A stretch of 64,000 bases of DNA, from the NCBI RefSeq assembly GCF_900107235.1, contig NZ_FNPF01000005.1, positions 186,001 through 250,000 on the forward strand, read 5' to 3'. This DNA is from Citreimonas salinaria. Its GTDB lineage: Bacteria > Pseudomonadota > Alphaproteobacteria > Rhodobacterales > Rhodobacteraceae. Below, in pieces: positions 19,650 through 28,462 of the stretch (its first letter is position 1; each line of letters begins with the position of its first letter). Made by a program: the position numbers and the translations under genes. The notes beneath the pieces are model-generated. The model was not told the DNA's origin. It saw only the letters and a list, made by a program, of their open reading frames with translations, and did not search any database.

Positions 19650-20003
19650 TCCTGTTCCCCCGAAGAAATAGCGGGTGATAATCGGCCCCGCACCGGCTAC
19701 GATTATGTGAGCGTTTATCGTTATGTTGAAGCAGTTTAACGTGGGGTTCGCTCGACGGCTTAATGTTCAGGAGCCGACTGGCGGCGCGGCGCGCCATTAG
19801 GCCAAATCCTGGCGTGGTTCTTGCGCGATTTTCCGGCTCCTTTCAGCAGCCCGCTGCGCCTTGCCTGAACGACCGCTAATCCTTGCCAGATGGGATCTGG
19901 GCGAGCGATATGATGGGACAGCTAGCTTTGACTGACATCTCGCACCAGTATCTGCGAGACAGATCGATACTGCTTCATATGCAGAATCGAAAAAAAATGA
20001 TGA
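19650..20003. other. Intergenic, no gene seen
   Basis: 354 bp upstream of the nuclease gene and downstream of pepT. No domain-bearing frame, no clear hairpin. Confidence 0.4.
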
Positions 20004-21260
20004 TCAGTCGGGCCCGTCCAGTTCCGCCACGCCGATGGCAAGGTTCAGCGCCACCAGAGTCGCCTTGGCCATGTCTTGCACCGACACCCACTCCAGCGGG
20101 CCGTGCACGTTTTGCATGCCGCAAAAAATGTTGGGGCACGGCGTGCCGAACTCGGTCAGGCGTGACCCGTCAGTTCCGCCTCGGATTGCGCCGGATACAG
20201 GCTCCATTCCGGCCTTGCGCACGGCGGCGGTGGCCAAGTCCACGGGCGTCATGTCCTTTTCCAGCCAGTAGCGCATGTTGCGGTACTGGTGGGTGATGTC
20301 GCAGGTGATCCGCGCGCGCGGCTCGGTTGCGGCCACTGTTTCGCAGACCTGCTGCAAGAGGGCGCCCTTGGCCTCCAGCCCTTCCATCTCGAAGTCGCGG
20401 AGGATGAAGTGCATTTCGACCTGCGCCGCACTTCCCGTCATCGACACCGCGTGGATGAAGCCCTCTCGGCCTTCGGTAGTTTCGGGAGTCATGGTGACGT
20501 GGGGCAGCGTCGTGAGCACTTTAGACCCAAGGTGCAGAGCGTTGACCAACTCGTCCTTAGCCCAGCCGGGGTGGATCGACACGCCGGTGATCTTGACCAC
20601 GCCTGAATCTGCGGAAAAGCTTTCGAACTCCACTTCACCGGGCATCGATCCGTCAAAGGTATAGGCGAAATCCGCCGCCAGATCGGCCGGAAGGTTCGGC
20701 GTGACCCCGCGCCCGATTTCCTCGTCAGGAACAAAGGCCAGACGGATTTTCCCGTGCTCGATGTCGGGGTTGTTCAGCAGGTGCCTGGCGGCTGTCATGA
20801 CCACCGCGACACCTGCCTTGTCGTCGGCGCCCAGAAGGGTGGTACCGCTGGCAGTGATGATGTCCTCGCCGACCTTTTCGGAGAGATAGGGAAACTCTCC
20901 GGGCGACAGGCGCAGGTCGGGCGCGTCGACAAAGCTGATGTCGCCGCCGTTGTAGCCGCGATGCACCACCGGCTTCACCCCAGTCGCGGCAAACTGGGGG
21001 GCAGTGTCGACATGGGCGAGCCAGCCCATCACCGGAGCGTCGACTCCTTCGGTCGCGGGAATAGTCGCCAAAACGACGCTGTCCTGGCTCAGGGTCACGT
21101 CCTGCGCCCCCATCGCCTTCAACTCGTCCATCAGCAAGCGCGACATATCGAGCTGAATTTGCGTGCTAGGCACCGTCGGGCTGTGCCCGTCGCTTTGGCT
21201 ATCGATCATGGCGTAGCGGACGAGGCGCTCTTCCAGTTCGGAATCGAAGTCAGTGCGCAT
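20004..21260 (-). CDS. pepT: Peptidase T (tripeptide aminopeptidase)
   Basis: M20-family zinc aminopeptidase that removes the N-terminal residue from tripeptides in the cytoplasm. From the ATG at 21260, preceded by AGGAG, it is 418 aa; the frame runs further upstream without homology. Metal and catalytic residues are visible in GWLAHVDTAP, LLGADDKAG, FVPDEEIGRG, YTFDGSMPGE and IRGGTDGSRL, and near the C terminus in NVHGPLEWV. The gene is intact and more GC-rich than its island neighbours. It looks like a housekeeping gene carried as cargo. Confidence 0.95.
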   Translation of the reverse strand: MRTDFDSELEERLVRYAMIDSQSDGHSPTVPSTQIQLDMSRLLMDELKAMGAQDVTLSQDSVVLATIPATEGVDAPVMGWLAHVDTAPQFAATGVKPVVHRGYNGGDISFVDAPDLRLSPGEFPYLSEKVGEDIITASGTTLLGADDKAGVAVVMTAARHLLNNPDIEHGKIRLAFVPDEEIGRGVTPNLPADLAADFAYTFDGSMPGEVEFESFSADSGVVKITGVSIHPGWAKDELVNALHLGSKVLTTLPHVTMTPETTEGREGFIHAVSMTGSAAQVEMHFILRDFEMEGLEAKGALLQQVCETVAATEPRARITCDITHQYRNMRYWLEKDMTPVDLATAAVRKAGMEPVSGAIRGGTDGSRLTEFGTPCPNIFCGMQNVHGPLEWVSVQDMAKATLVALNLAIGVAELDGPD

Positions 21261-21517
21261 GGCTGCTCTCCTGTACCCGCGGGCTTGAGCCGCATCTGGA
21301 ATTGCAGCTGCGGGAGTGTCAAGGGAATGCTGTGCAGGGTATGGGCTACTCGGGGGAGCCGATACTGCCATTCTCGCCATCCAGTTCTTCCGCTCACCGG
21401 CTGAGTCAAATTCACCATTTACCCGTAGGCACTCTGACCAATCATTCGTAATGCGCTTTGCCCGATCACAGAGGAAGCTCGTGTCAATCTGATTTTTCGT
21501 AGGGAGTTCTGATCGAC

Positions 21518-22189
21518 CTACCGCCCCCAGACGACTTCACGTAACACAGCTTGAGCAATGTCTATCGACGGCACTGCCAGAAAAAGATAACCACCAATCC
21601 CGAATACCATCGCGGCTACTCGCGCGCCCCTGTACGTATGCATCATCCCCATCCACCATTCGCGCGAAAGAAAGCGGATGTAGTCTCCGTGTTGCGCAAA
21701 CATGGCACTGCGGACGTCTGGGCGGTACCCGGATAGCACGGGCTTCCTCTGGCGAACGCGCCCAAGTATAACCCAGAATGATTTCGTGCGAGGCCGCCAA
21801 CGATCCGAGAACACTTGATCCTCCATGAAGGCAATTTCGTAAACACTATAAGTTTCCCAAACTCGCGAAGAGAAATCTAAATCTCCCCTTGCTTCATTTA
21901 AAACCGCCGGCCGGAATATTCGAAAAAGGCAATAAGAGGAAAGCAAGAATAGGCTGCCAAAAAACGTGAGCCTCAGCTTGACGATCCCATCGAAGAGAAA
22001 GGGCGAAGGAGAGAGCTCGCCTACACCTGCGATCGTGTTAAAGGACATGAAGTCGGCTATTCTGTCATTGAATAGGATGAGGTAGCCCACCAACGGAATA
22101 ATTCCCGCGGCGCGTGTCAGCCCATTGTTAGCGATACCCCTAACCGCGTCCCATCTCAGGATTGGCCAGTCCAACAGGAAATCCATCAC
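21518..22189 (-). CDS. Hypothetical membrane protein
   Basis: 223 aa, not recognised. Hydrophobic segments at about 27-45 (AAGIIPLVGYLILF), 72-92 (LRLTFFGSLFLLSSYCLF) and near the C terminus (VAAMVFGIGGYLFLAV) suggest a three-pass inner-membrane protein with a soluble loop between the second and third segments. The start has two methionines in a row (22189 or 22186). It stands alone, and no function can be inferred. Confidence 0.6.
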   Translation of the reverse strand: MMDFLLDWPILRWDAVRGIANNGLTRAAGIIPLVGYLILFNDRIADFMSFNTIAGVGELSPSPFLFDGIVKLRLTFFGSLFLLSSYCLFRIFRPAVLNEARGDLDFSSRVWETYSVYEIAFMEDQVFSDRWRPRTKSFWVILGRVRQRKPVLSGYRPDVRSAMFAQHGDYIRFLSREWWMGMMHTYRGARVAAMVFGIGGYLFLAVPSIDIAQAVLREVVWGR

Positions 22190-22528
22190 ACAGTAACCTC
22201 GTTAGTAGTTGCGCGCCATCTCTTCTGCGACTGGAACCGTCTCTATTTGGCTGCAGTATCTCTCGCGAGCGTTCGCATGTCCCTTCAAGGAAAGCAAAGC
22301 TGTTTAGAAATTACTGCGCGCTTCGCAGCGAGAAAGCCGTTATTGAACGCGACTTTGGGTGCAGCGGAAGAGCAGCTTTGCTAAGGGCCCTCCTACCGTG
22401 GCGCGGCATCGGCGAGCGGAGAGAAGCTACTAGCGCACGCCAACGCCACGTAGGCCGGTCGTTAGCACGTGCTCCGCTCGCACCCCGAACAGCAGGAATT
22501 TGTTAACCATTCTAGGCCACGCTGGCGT
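22190..22528. other. Intergenic, no gene seen
   Basis: 339 bp of mixed composition. The stretch 22360-22450 again resembles the degenerate GC-rich repeats of the island. Nothing else supported. Confidence 0.4.
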
Positions 22529-22726
22529 ATGCGAGTTTGGAAGCTTGAAGCCTCAATGACCGGTGAGCGGCACCCCTCAAAATGGGGCTATGCCCTCGCC
22601 GAAACTGCGGAAGAAGCCCTTGAGCTTTGCCGGGCTTCCAGTGGCCTGCCGCACAACTTGGTCCACAATAAGGACCCAGCCATGCTCTGGCCCGGCGCGC
22701 CCGGCGATCGCATCTCCTGGAGCTAG
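22529..22726 (+). CDS. Small hypothetical protein (65 aa)
   Basis: Starts MRVWKLEASMTGERHPSKW and contains AETAEEALELCRAS. The pattern of a tryptophan-rich first strand followed by an 'AxxxEEAxxL' helix is that of small alpha/beta proteins that turn up as hypothetical genes near restriction-like loci. Its TAG stop shares the palindromic CTAG with the stop of the convergent MrcB_N-DUF3883 gene. This favours both being real genes. Function unknown. Confidence 0.5.
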   Translation: MRVWKLEASMTGERHPSKWGYALAETAEEALELCRASSGLPHNLVHNKDPAMLWPGAPGDRISWS

Positions 22727-23811
22727 TCGCGGCTTCGCTCCACCCGGTATGCTGTTGGATGGAGCGACCACGCGTCGATGTCCCATCCAACGTGAGTCTC
22801 GAGAGTTCCGCCTGTGGCTGTTGGGGCACTTGGCTCCTTCTGCAACCGGATGCCGGTTACAATCATCAAGGCGGTCTGTCCCTTTTTGTTGCGGTGCAGA
22901 TTTACTTCCCCGTGCGTCATGGCGATGGCGTCGGCGACATCGCTCGTCGTTCCCTTCACCTCCACGTACAATTTCTCGTCGCCGCTTGTCGCTTCGAAGT
23001 CGTAGGGCTTGGTGGCCGAGGTGTCCTTCGGGTTGTAGCCGTTGTCGCGCAGCCATTGCCCCGCCAAAGCCATAGCGCGAAGCTCTACAGCCTTTCGCTC
23101 TTTGGCCGTCAATCCGAATCCTTGGCCACGGGCGATCATCGAAGTCGGCTTCGTGACATTCAGGATATCCAGTTCGGCTTGATCAGCAGGTGAAAGCTCG
23201 CGCCCGATGCGTTGCGCGGCGTAGATCGCGCGCAGCATCCTCGCCGATTCAACGAGGTGGCGTTCCATGACGGCGTCTTCGATCGCGCTGTACGGAACCT
23301 TCTTTACGAGTGCGCTTGCGCGCTCGAAGGACTTTGGCAGTGGGGCTCTGGCGCCAAAATCACTAGCATCCGTGAAAGGTTCTAAGCTTCCACGTTCTTC
23401 AAGGACGATCGAGCGCGCCCACGCGCACCGACTGTCCAGCTCTACAGCCGGCAAAATGACCGAGTAGCCATTGTGGAACTTGGAGGAGCTGCACCCCACA
23501 GCGATGTTAACGCCGGAACCGTCCGTCGAGAAATGTAGGACGACGTAGAAGCCATCGGTTGGCCTGGGGGACATACTCTCGGAACAGAAACGGGTCCACG
23601 CAAGTTCGGTTTTGCGTCCGATCCCATCCGATCCTTCTACGAAGAAGTCGTTGCCAAATGGTCCCAGCGCTGCAGAAAGCGGCTCCCCCAGCTCCCGTAT
23701 TTCCTCTGCCAGCACATGGCGCACCAACCGACCCCGCTCCTGCATCTCCGGCGTATTTTTCGAAGAGTAAAAGGGCTGTAGCTCACATATTCTTTGAAGT
23801 GTCTCGCGCAT
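22723..23811 (-). CDS. MrcB_N (DUF3578)-DUF3883 protein, putative modification-dependent restriction factor
   Basis: 362 aa. The N-terminal 170 residues have the MrcB/DUF3578 pattern (GFYVVLHFSTDGSGVNIAVG, SLEPFTDASDFGARAPL), a domain fused to McrB-like GTPases or nucleases and thought to recognise DNA. The C-terminal part is DUF3883, a PD-(D/E)XK-like fold: D271 in KPYDFEAT and E284-V-K286 in YVEVKGTTS. Reader plus nuclease in one chain suggests a compact type IV restriction enzyme. That is inference; no GTPase subunit is next to it. The gene is convergent with the 65-aa gene and shares its CTAG stop. Confidence 0.75.
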   Translation of the reverse strand: MRETLQRICELQPFYSSKNTPEMQERGRLVRHVLAEEIRELGEPLSAALGPFGNDFFVEGSDGIGRKTELAWTRFCSESMSPRPTDGFYVVLHFSTDGSGVNIAVGCSSSKFHNGYSVILPAVELDSRCAWARSIVLEERGSLEPFTDASDFGARAPLPKSFERASALVKKVPYSAIEDAVMERHLVESARMLRAIYAAQRIGRELSPADQAELDILNVTKPTSMIARGQGFGLTAKERKAVELRAMALAGQWLRDNGYNPKDTSATKPYDFEATSGDEKLYVEVKGTTSDVADAIAMTHGEVNLHRNKKGQTALMIVTGIRLQKEPSAPTATGGTLETHVGWDIDAWSLHPTAYRVERSRD

Positions 23812-23957
23812 GATCGTTCAACTGCTTCCCAAGTCGTTGCCTTAGCGTAGACTGAAGACAGGGCGCCAGAGAAGACTCGGGCGAAGGATCGTTACCTTCA
23901 CGTTCGACTGTTTTGGTATACGGACGACCGCATGCGAGACAAAGGCGGCGACTTCGA

Positions 23958-25295
23958 CTACGGTGCCGGCCAGCAGCGTAATTTCATCTCGCTCACCCTG
24001 CGAGCTTGCCCCACAACCTCGAGAGATGGATGAACGGTATCGACGCAGATGCGGCCGTAATGGGCACCGGAAAATACCTCATCGATGATCCGGGACCTAC
24101 TGTTTGAGGCCGACTCCCTGATGCCGAAGGCCCGAGTTCCGTCCAGACCAGCTCCGTCACCCCGCATCACAAAGGTTTGGTCGAGTTGGTTCTGGTTTAG
24201 GCCGGTTGCACAAGATGAATCATCGCAAAATACTGTACCGGTGATATCGACATTTTCCAATGTAGCGCCCTCGAAATCCGCATTTGCGAAATTGCTGTCG
24301 ATTATTCTGACATTGCGAAAAACAACGCCATTTAGAATGGCGCCCGAGAAGTCCGCGTTCTGGAAAAGCGCGTCTTCGAAAACGACAGATGGACCAGATT
24401 CTGTGTCATTCAAAGCCCGACCGCGGGATCCGCTTAAATCGGCCTCGAGAATTATGGCCTTGTCCAGTCCTCCGAGAGCTGGGAGGTGGGCTTGGGGCGC
24501 TTCAAGGACCTCTATCGAGCTGTCATAAGCCGAAAAAGCATTGCTCCCGCGCTCCGCGTCAAGCTTCAAATGCTGGACTGTCGAACCTGAGATCGTGAGG
24601 GGCAGCGTGTCGTGCTTTAAGTCGAGGCGGCCAATTTCGCTTCCGATTATTTGTGCTCCTGACAGGTTCGCCGAAGACAGATCGGGCCAGCCTAGGGTTT
24701 GTATTAAACTCGCATCGCGAAGGTTGGTATTCTGCATCGAGATCCCGCTTAGGTCTGCGTGGTCCAGAATCGCAGCCTGCATGTCCGCCTCCGAAAGGTC
24801 CGCACCGGTGAGATCTGTCCCGCCAAAATTCGCGTTCTTCAGGCTAGTGCGATGTCCGATTGCGCCGGGGGAAAGATCAAGCGCGCGCAGGTACGTCCGT
24901 ATCGGGCATGGAGCCGGCGGAGGAGCGGGGGCACCCTCCTGTACAGTAAGTGGTGCAAGACGGCTGTTATGCGCGCGCCAAGGACGGCTTCGCGTTACAG
25001 GAACTCCGCCCTTCATTCTGGTGCAGCTGACGTCGACGCCGTCGCGCGAAATGCCCTGCCCCGCGAGGAATGTCAGAGCCTCGATCTTACCTGAATTGCC
25101 GGGCGAGGTTGTGCCCAGGATCTGCCAGCCGTTAACCACCTGCGCATGACGGATTTCACGCATAGACAGCGAAATGCTGGCTAACGAAATTACGAAACCC
25201 GCGATGGCGAGCAAGCCCACAAGAATCTCGATTAGAAAGACGACGGTGGACTGGCGCATTCGTTCGACCCAGTCCTGTGCATCAGATAGCGACAT
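23958..25295 (-). CDS. Membrane-anchored pentapeptide-repeat protein
   Basis: 445 aa. A hydrophobic segment at about 18-43 anchors the N terminus. From about residue 147 to 230 and again 285-355 come pentapeptide repeats of the A(D/N)LxG type (NFGGTDLTGADLSEADMQ, ADLSGISMQNTNLRD, NFANADFEGATLENV, given in parts). They form a right-handed quadrilateral beta-helix. The repeats are interrupted by about 60 irregular residues. Pentapeptide proteins can mimic DNA or serve as scaffolds; here the role is unknown. Four cysteines near the C-terminal half could form disulphides if the domain is periplasmic. Confidence 0.75.
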   Translation of the reverse strand: MSLSDAQDWVERMRQSTVVFLIEILVGLLAIAGFVISLASISLSMREIRHAQVVNGWQILGTTSPGNSGKIEALTFLAGQGISRDGVDVSCTRMKGGVPVTRSRPWRAHNSRLAPLTVQEGAPAPPPAPCPIRTYLRALDLSPGAIGHRTSLKNANFGGTDLTGADLSEADMQAAILDHADLSGISMQNTNLRDASLIQTLGWPDLSSANLSGAQIIGSEIGRLDLKHDTLPLTISGSTVQHLKLDAERGSNAFSAYDSSIEVLEAPQAHLPALGGLDKAIILEADLSGSRGRALNDTESGPSVVFEDALFQNADFSGAILNGVVFRNVRIIDSNFANADFEGATLENVDITGTVFCDDSSCATGLNQNQLDQTFVMRGDGAGLDGTRAFGIRESASNSRSRIIDEVFSGAHYGRICVDTVHPSLEVVGQARRVSEMKLRCWPAP

Positions 25296-25449
25296 GATTC
25301 AACGCCCTCCGCCGCGGCGATTCCTTGCGATTATAGCAGCTCTCCGAGGAGGAGGCGTTCCTCAGGGATAAGATCTCTTGCTTTTTGATGGGCCCCACAT
25401 ACGGTGCGCTTCGGTTACGTAACGCAAGGCGTTGAAATTTGTCCGAACC

Positions 25450-25746
25450 TTAACCACAAAACACGTTCTTGATCGTCGGGCGCGGAGATCTGAGGGCCTC
25501 TACTACTGTTGTTGAACTAACCACAAAATTCAATCTATGCGGCTCACGCTCCGACGGAATTGGCTCTGAACTACCGAAGTATCTGGTGCTATCGGGCAAA
25601 TCTAGCGCCGTCGCTTCCTTAACCGGTGCTCCCACGAGATTGGCGTAACTTGATGCATTGCAGGTGTCGGCACCAAACGTATCGGATGGCGATGTCGTGC
25701 ACGCGGCGAGCACACCAACCGCTGCGATATACGCTATATACCTCAT
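25450..25746 (-). CDS. I78-type peptidase inhibitor lipoprotein
   Basis: 98 aa from the ATG at 25746, with GGGAG upstream; a longer frame to 25821 overlaps the divergent gene's leader. MRYIAYIAAVGVLAAC is a lipoprotein signal peptide. The mature part has CNASSYANLVGAP, then the spaced PHRLNFVV and the final CG pair. This fits the inhibitor family I78 (C-x-A-xx-YxxLVG ... RLN ... CG), which blocks serine peptidases. It is divergent from a predicted cysteine-peptidase-like gene with 69 bp between starts. Confidence 0.72.
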   Translation of the reverse strand: MRYIAYIAAVGVLAACTTSPSDTFGADTCNASSYANLVGAPVKEATALDLPDSTRYFGSSEPIPSEREPHRLNFVVSSTTVVEALRSPRPTIKNVFCG

Positions 25747-25815
25747 CGTCCAATCTCCCGAATATAGGTCCCATTGATAAGAACTGATTTTGTAAAAAGT
25801 CTCGGACGTGTTATC

Positions 25816-26628
25816 ATGCATCCTTCACCTCGAAACACTCTGGAGGAGAGACTCGTGGCGGACATTTTAGATGACTTAAGACCGTATGTCGATGAAGATC
25901 TTGCCCTAGAAGTCCTTCAAAACGCCGGCGACAATACGGGCGAGTACTATTTTATCTCAGCGTCGGACGAAATTCGCGGCGAAGCTCTAATCGTACATAG
26001 GGCCAAGGAAGGTGGCCTTAAGATCATTGAACACGTTGAAGAAGTAAGTGTAGATGTTCTGTGGAATCTAGGAATTTTCAATTTCCCTTATCTGTTTGAG
26101 CCTAGCGACTCTGTCATATCCAGTGTCCAACACGGCAATATCCGTGAAGGCCACCTCGACCAGAACGAGATAGATAGAGCAATGGCCCTTAAGGCTGATT
26201 GGGGCGTCGGAGCAAGTGAAATGAATTCCTCAGGCGTCCCGCATACTAACGGGGGAAGACTAGCGTGCGCATGGGCCGTGAACAAGATTTCGCGCCTCTG
26301 CTTCGGCTTGCCGATTGGCGGTGGCTTGGCAACCGCAGAAATGGCCAAGGTTTTAAGACGAAACCATTCTAGCCGTAGTGATCCCGTGGCCGGATCGGTA
26401 GTTATATCACCAACGGTTTGGGTGGACGGAACCCGTATTACAGGCCATGTTGGGATATTGGGGGGAAATGGCGCAATCTACTCGAACAGCTCGTCGCGGG
26501 CTCGCTGGGAACAAAACTTCACTTTATCCAGTTGGCGCACCTACTATCACGAATCCAAGGGCCTCTCTGTCGAGATTTTTGCTCTCAACCCAAAGAAATT
26601 TCCTATCAAAAACTACCTAGGCTGGTAG
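25816..26628 (+). CDS. Putative NlpC/P60- or CHAP-like amidase
   Basis: 270 aa from the ATG at 25816; a TTG start at 25774 would add 14 residues. A Cys-His peptidase pattern is visible: C151 in NGGRLACAWAVNKI and H211 in TGHVGILGGNGAIYSNSS, the strand-loop arrangement of NlpC/P60 and CHAP enzymes that cut peptidoglycan peptides. The first 130 residues are acidic and unrecognised. There is no signal peptide, so an intracellular toxin-like or exported-by-other-means enzyme is possible. The family call rests on motif spacing only. Confidence 0.55.
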   Translation: MHPSPRNTLEERLVADILDDLRPYVDEDLALEVLQNAGDNTGEYYFISASDEIRGEALIVHRAKEGGLKIIEHVEEVSVDVLWNLGIFNFPYLFEPSDSVISSVQHGNIREGHLDQNEIDRAMALKADWGVGASEMNSSGVPHTNGGRLACAWAVNKISRLCFGLPIGGGLATAEMAKVLRRNHSSRSDPVAGSVVISPTVWVDGTRITGHVGILGGNGAIYSNSSSRARWEQNFTLSSWRTYYHESKGLSVEIFALNPKKFPIKNYLGW

Positions 26629-26867
26629 GAAATATTCAATGCGTGGTGCTTTTACTTACTCAGGCTCTGCGTCGAGAGGTAGCGTACCTATTTAATTCCG
26701 AACTAGAGAGACTTAAGCGCTCCGAACTGGGTATACGCCAGCAAATGGCGGCATACCTAAATCTCACAAGCGCGCAGTGGACGAAATCGAGGATTTTGCA
26801 CCCTCTCGTTGAAGGTAAATGCAAGTCTTGACCGCATACCGGCGGATTGAGCCGGCGTGGCCGTTCT

Positions 26868-27617
26868 TCAATCGAGAATGTAGGCCTCGAACAGACTTGA
26901 CGGGGAGCTTCCGATGAAATCGAAGGGGTCGGCCCGAGCCGCGTCTCGTTCCCCTGTGGCGGAGCCCACGAAGACGTCGATGTGGTTCCCAAATATCAGG
27001 CCGCCAGTATCACCGCAGACGAAGACGCCGTCGTGCACCGATCCGTCTGGAAGTACCGCTCCTTCAGCTGCAGGGATATAGACCTCTTGACCGAACCTCG
27101 CGAAGCCACCGTTCAGCCAAGTCTCGGACCTCTGTACCGTTCCCTGATCGCAGGCGATAGTGCGAAAGGGTACGAGCGGATTGCTCGAATTCCCTACTCC
27201 GAACTCATGCTCAGAAGCGGTCCAGCGGACTTTTTCGCTCGGACGATGGGCCGGGCAGGAAGTCTGCGCGGGATCACGGACGCCCGCATAATTGTAGGTC
27301 ATGCCCTCCACGCGCACCGAACCCTCGATGGCAGCGTTGCACCAATCCGTCGGCGTCAACCGCGGTCCGATCACTCGATCGTCCATTCCTCGCAACGGGA
27401 TCGAATTCGGCGTATCGTTCGCATCCGCCGCATACAAGTAATAGCGAGTCGCCCAGAGCTCCACGCGCGTCGCTTCGGCGAGGCGTGCGTTGTCCGGAGT
27501 CGATGAATTTGTGCTTCTTACGGAATGGCCAGCACCTTCGGACGCCGGACCGCACGCGGAGAGCATGGATAGCAACATCAGCGGGAGAATGATCTCGTAG
27601 TAGCTCGACTTCGACAT
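26868..27617 (-). CDS. Lipoprotein with 3D (Asp-Asp-Asp) domain
   Basis: 249 aa. The signal peptide ends in a lipobox (LLSMLSAC, C22). The C-terminal part is a 3D domain with the three aspartates in HDGVFVCGDTGG (D196, D203) and HIDVFVG (D214), as in MltA-type and RpfB-like cell-wall lytic proteins. VELWATRYYLY and TDWCNAAIEGSV precede it as in stand-alone 3D proteins. A role in peptidoglycan cleavage or binding in the periplasm is likely. It is convergent with the NlpC/P60-like gene. Confidence 0.75.
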   Translation of the reverse strand: MSKSSYYEIILPLMLLSMLSACGPASEGAGHSVRSTNSSTPDNARLAEATRVELWATRYYLYAADANDTPNSIPLRGMDDRVIGPRLTPTDWCNAAIEGSVRVEGMTYNYAGVRDPAQTSCPAHRPSEKVRWTASEHEFGVGNSSNPLVPFRTIACDQGTVQRSETWLNGGFARFGQEVYIPAAEGAVLPDGSVHDGVFVCGDTGGLIFGNHIDVFVGSATGERDAARADPFDFIGSSPSSLFEAYILD

Positions 27618-28106
27618 ATGCTACTTCCCGGATCAATCTCACTCCACTCAACTGTGGAGCCGATACGAAGCTAAAGTCAACAGGTCTACGCGGCGGAGAG
27701 CGCGATCAATTATACACTACGTGACAATTCCGTGTTCGCTGCTCAACGTGACTGATGCGCATGGCCAGCTGTAACGGACGTTCGTGCTTGGCGCGGCGAG
27801 GGGTCGCTTCGTCCCGCCCAGCTAACCTTGGTGCAAAGCGCAGCGAATGTCCGGTTCCTGCCCATCCTCGTCTAGGGGAAGCGCATGGACGCGTTGCCGC
27901 CCACGCGCTTGGGGTGTGCTCGTGCTCGCGATGATGCCCCTCAGGCGGCCGCTGAGGCCCGGTACGGGGCGCGCAGGGCGCGGCACCACGAATCCCGGCG
28001 CAGCACACGGAGAGGCAAGTGAGCGTTCGCAGAGCCTGCGAGCGAGCCAAGGCACTGAGGGACCCGCCAAGGTTGCCAGTTGTATTATTAGCCGGATTGG
28101 TAGCGA
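27618..28106. repeat. Non-coding region with degenerate GC-rich repeat, copy 1
   Basis: 489 bp without a convincing gene. The part from about 27830 to 28065 is GC-rich and aligns, with indels, to 29190-29465 in the same direction. Shared landmarks are GTGCTCGCGAT, then CTCAGGCG, GGGCGCG and GAGGCAAG followed by CGTTCGC. The two copies flank a two-gene minus-strand cassette (28107-28906). It may be a decayed insertion sequence or a degraded gene. Confidence 0.5.
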
Positions 28107-28445
28107 TCATAGCCCTATTGCGTCGAACGCAGAACTAACCACCAAACTAATCAATCCTGTTCGAAACCTTTCGAGTCGTGCTTGAGTTACGCCGATGGCC
28201 TTAAGGGCGTGCATCTTGGCCAAGTCCTTTTGCCCTCCAACCAGATATTCAAAGTCATCTTTCGTAATCTTGCCTTGCGCCAAGGCATCACCCCAGCGAC
28301 GAAGAGACTGTTCGCTGCCTTGTAAGAACACCATCGCGTCTGCTTCGGCTTGATCAAACGCCTCTTGGACCGTGTTCTCGGCAAGTCTTTTTAGGCCCTC
28401 TCGGACCGCATCGACAAATTCATCCCAACTTCCTGAAAGCGACAT
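28107..28445 (-). CDS. Hypothetical helical protein (112 aa)
   Basis: Not recognised. MSLSGSWDEFVDAVREGLKRL opens a protein that is predicted helical throughout, with no cysteine and no signal peptide. It lies 17 bp downstream of a lipoprotein gene on the same strand, so the two are likely co-transcribed. A GGAGG lies upstream of its ATG. Confidence 0.6.
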   Translation of the reverse strand: MSLSGSWDEFVDAVREGLKRLAENTVQEAFDQAEADAMVFLQGSEQSLRRWGDALAQGKITKDDFEYLVGGQKDLAKMHALKAIGVTQARLERFRTGLISLVVSSAFDAIGL

Positions 28446-28462
28446 TGATGACCTCCTAGAAA

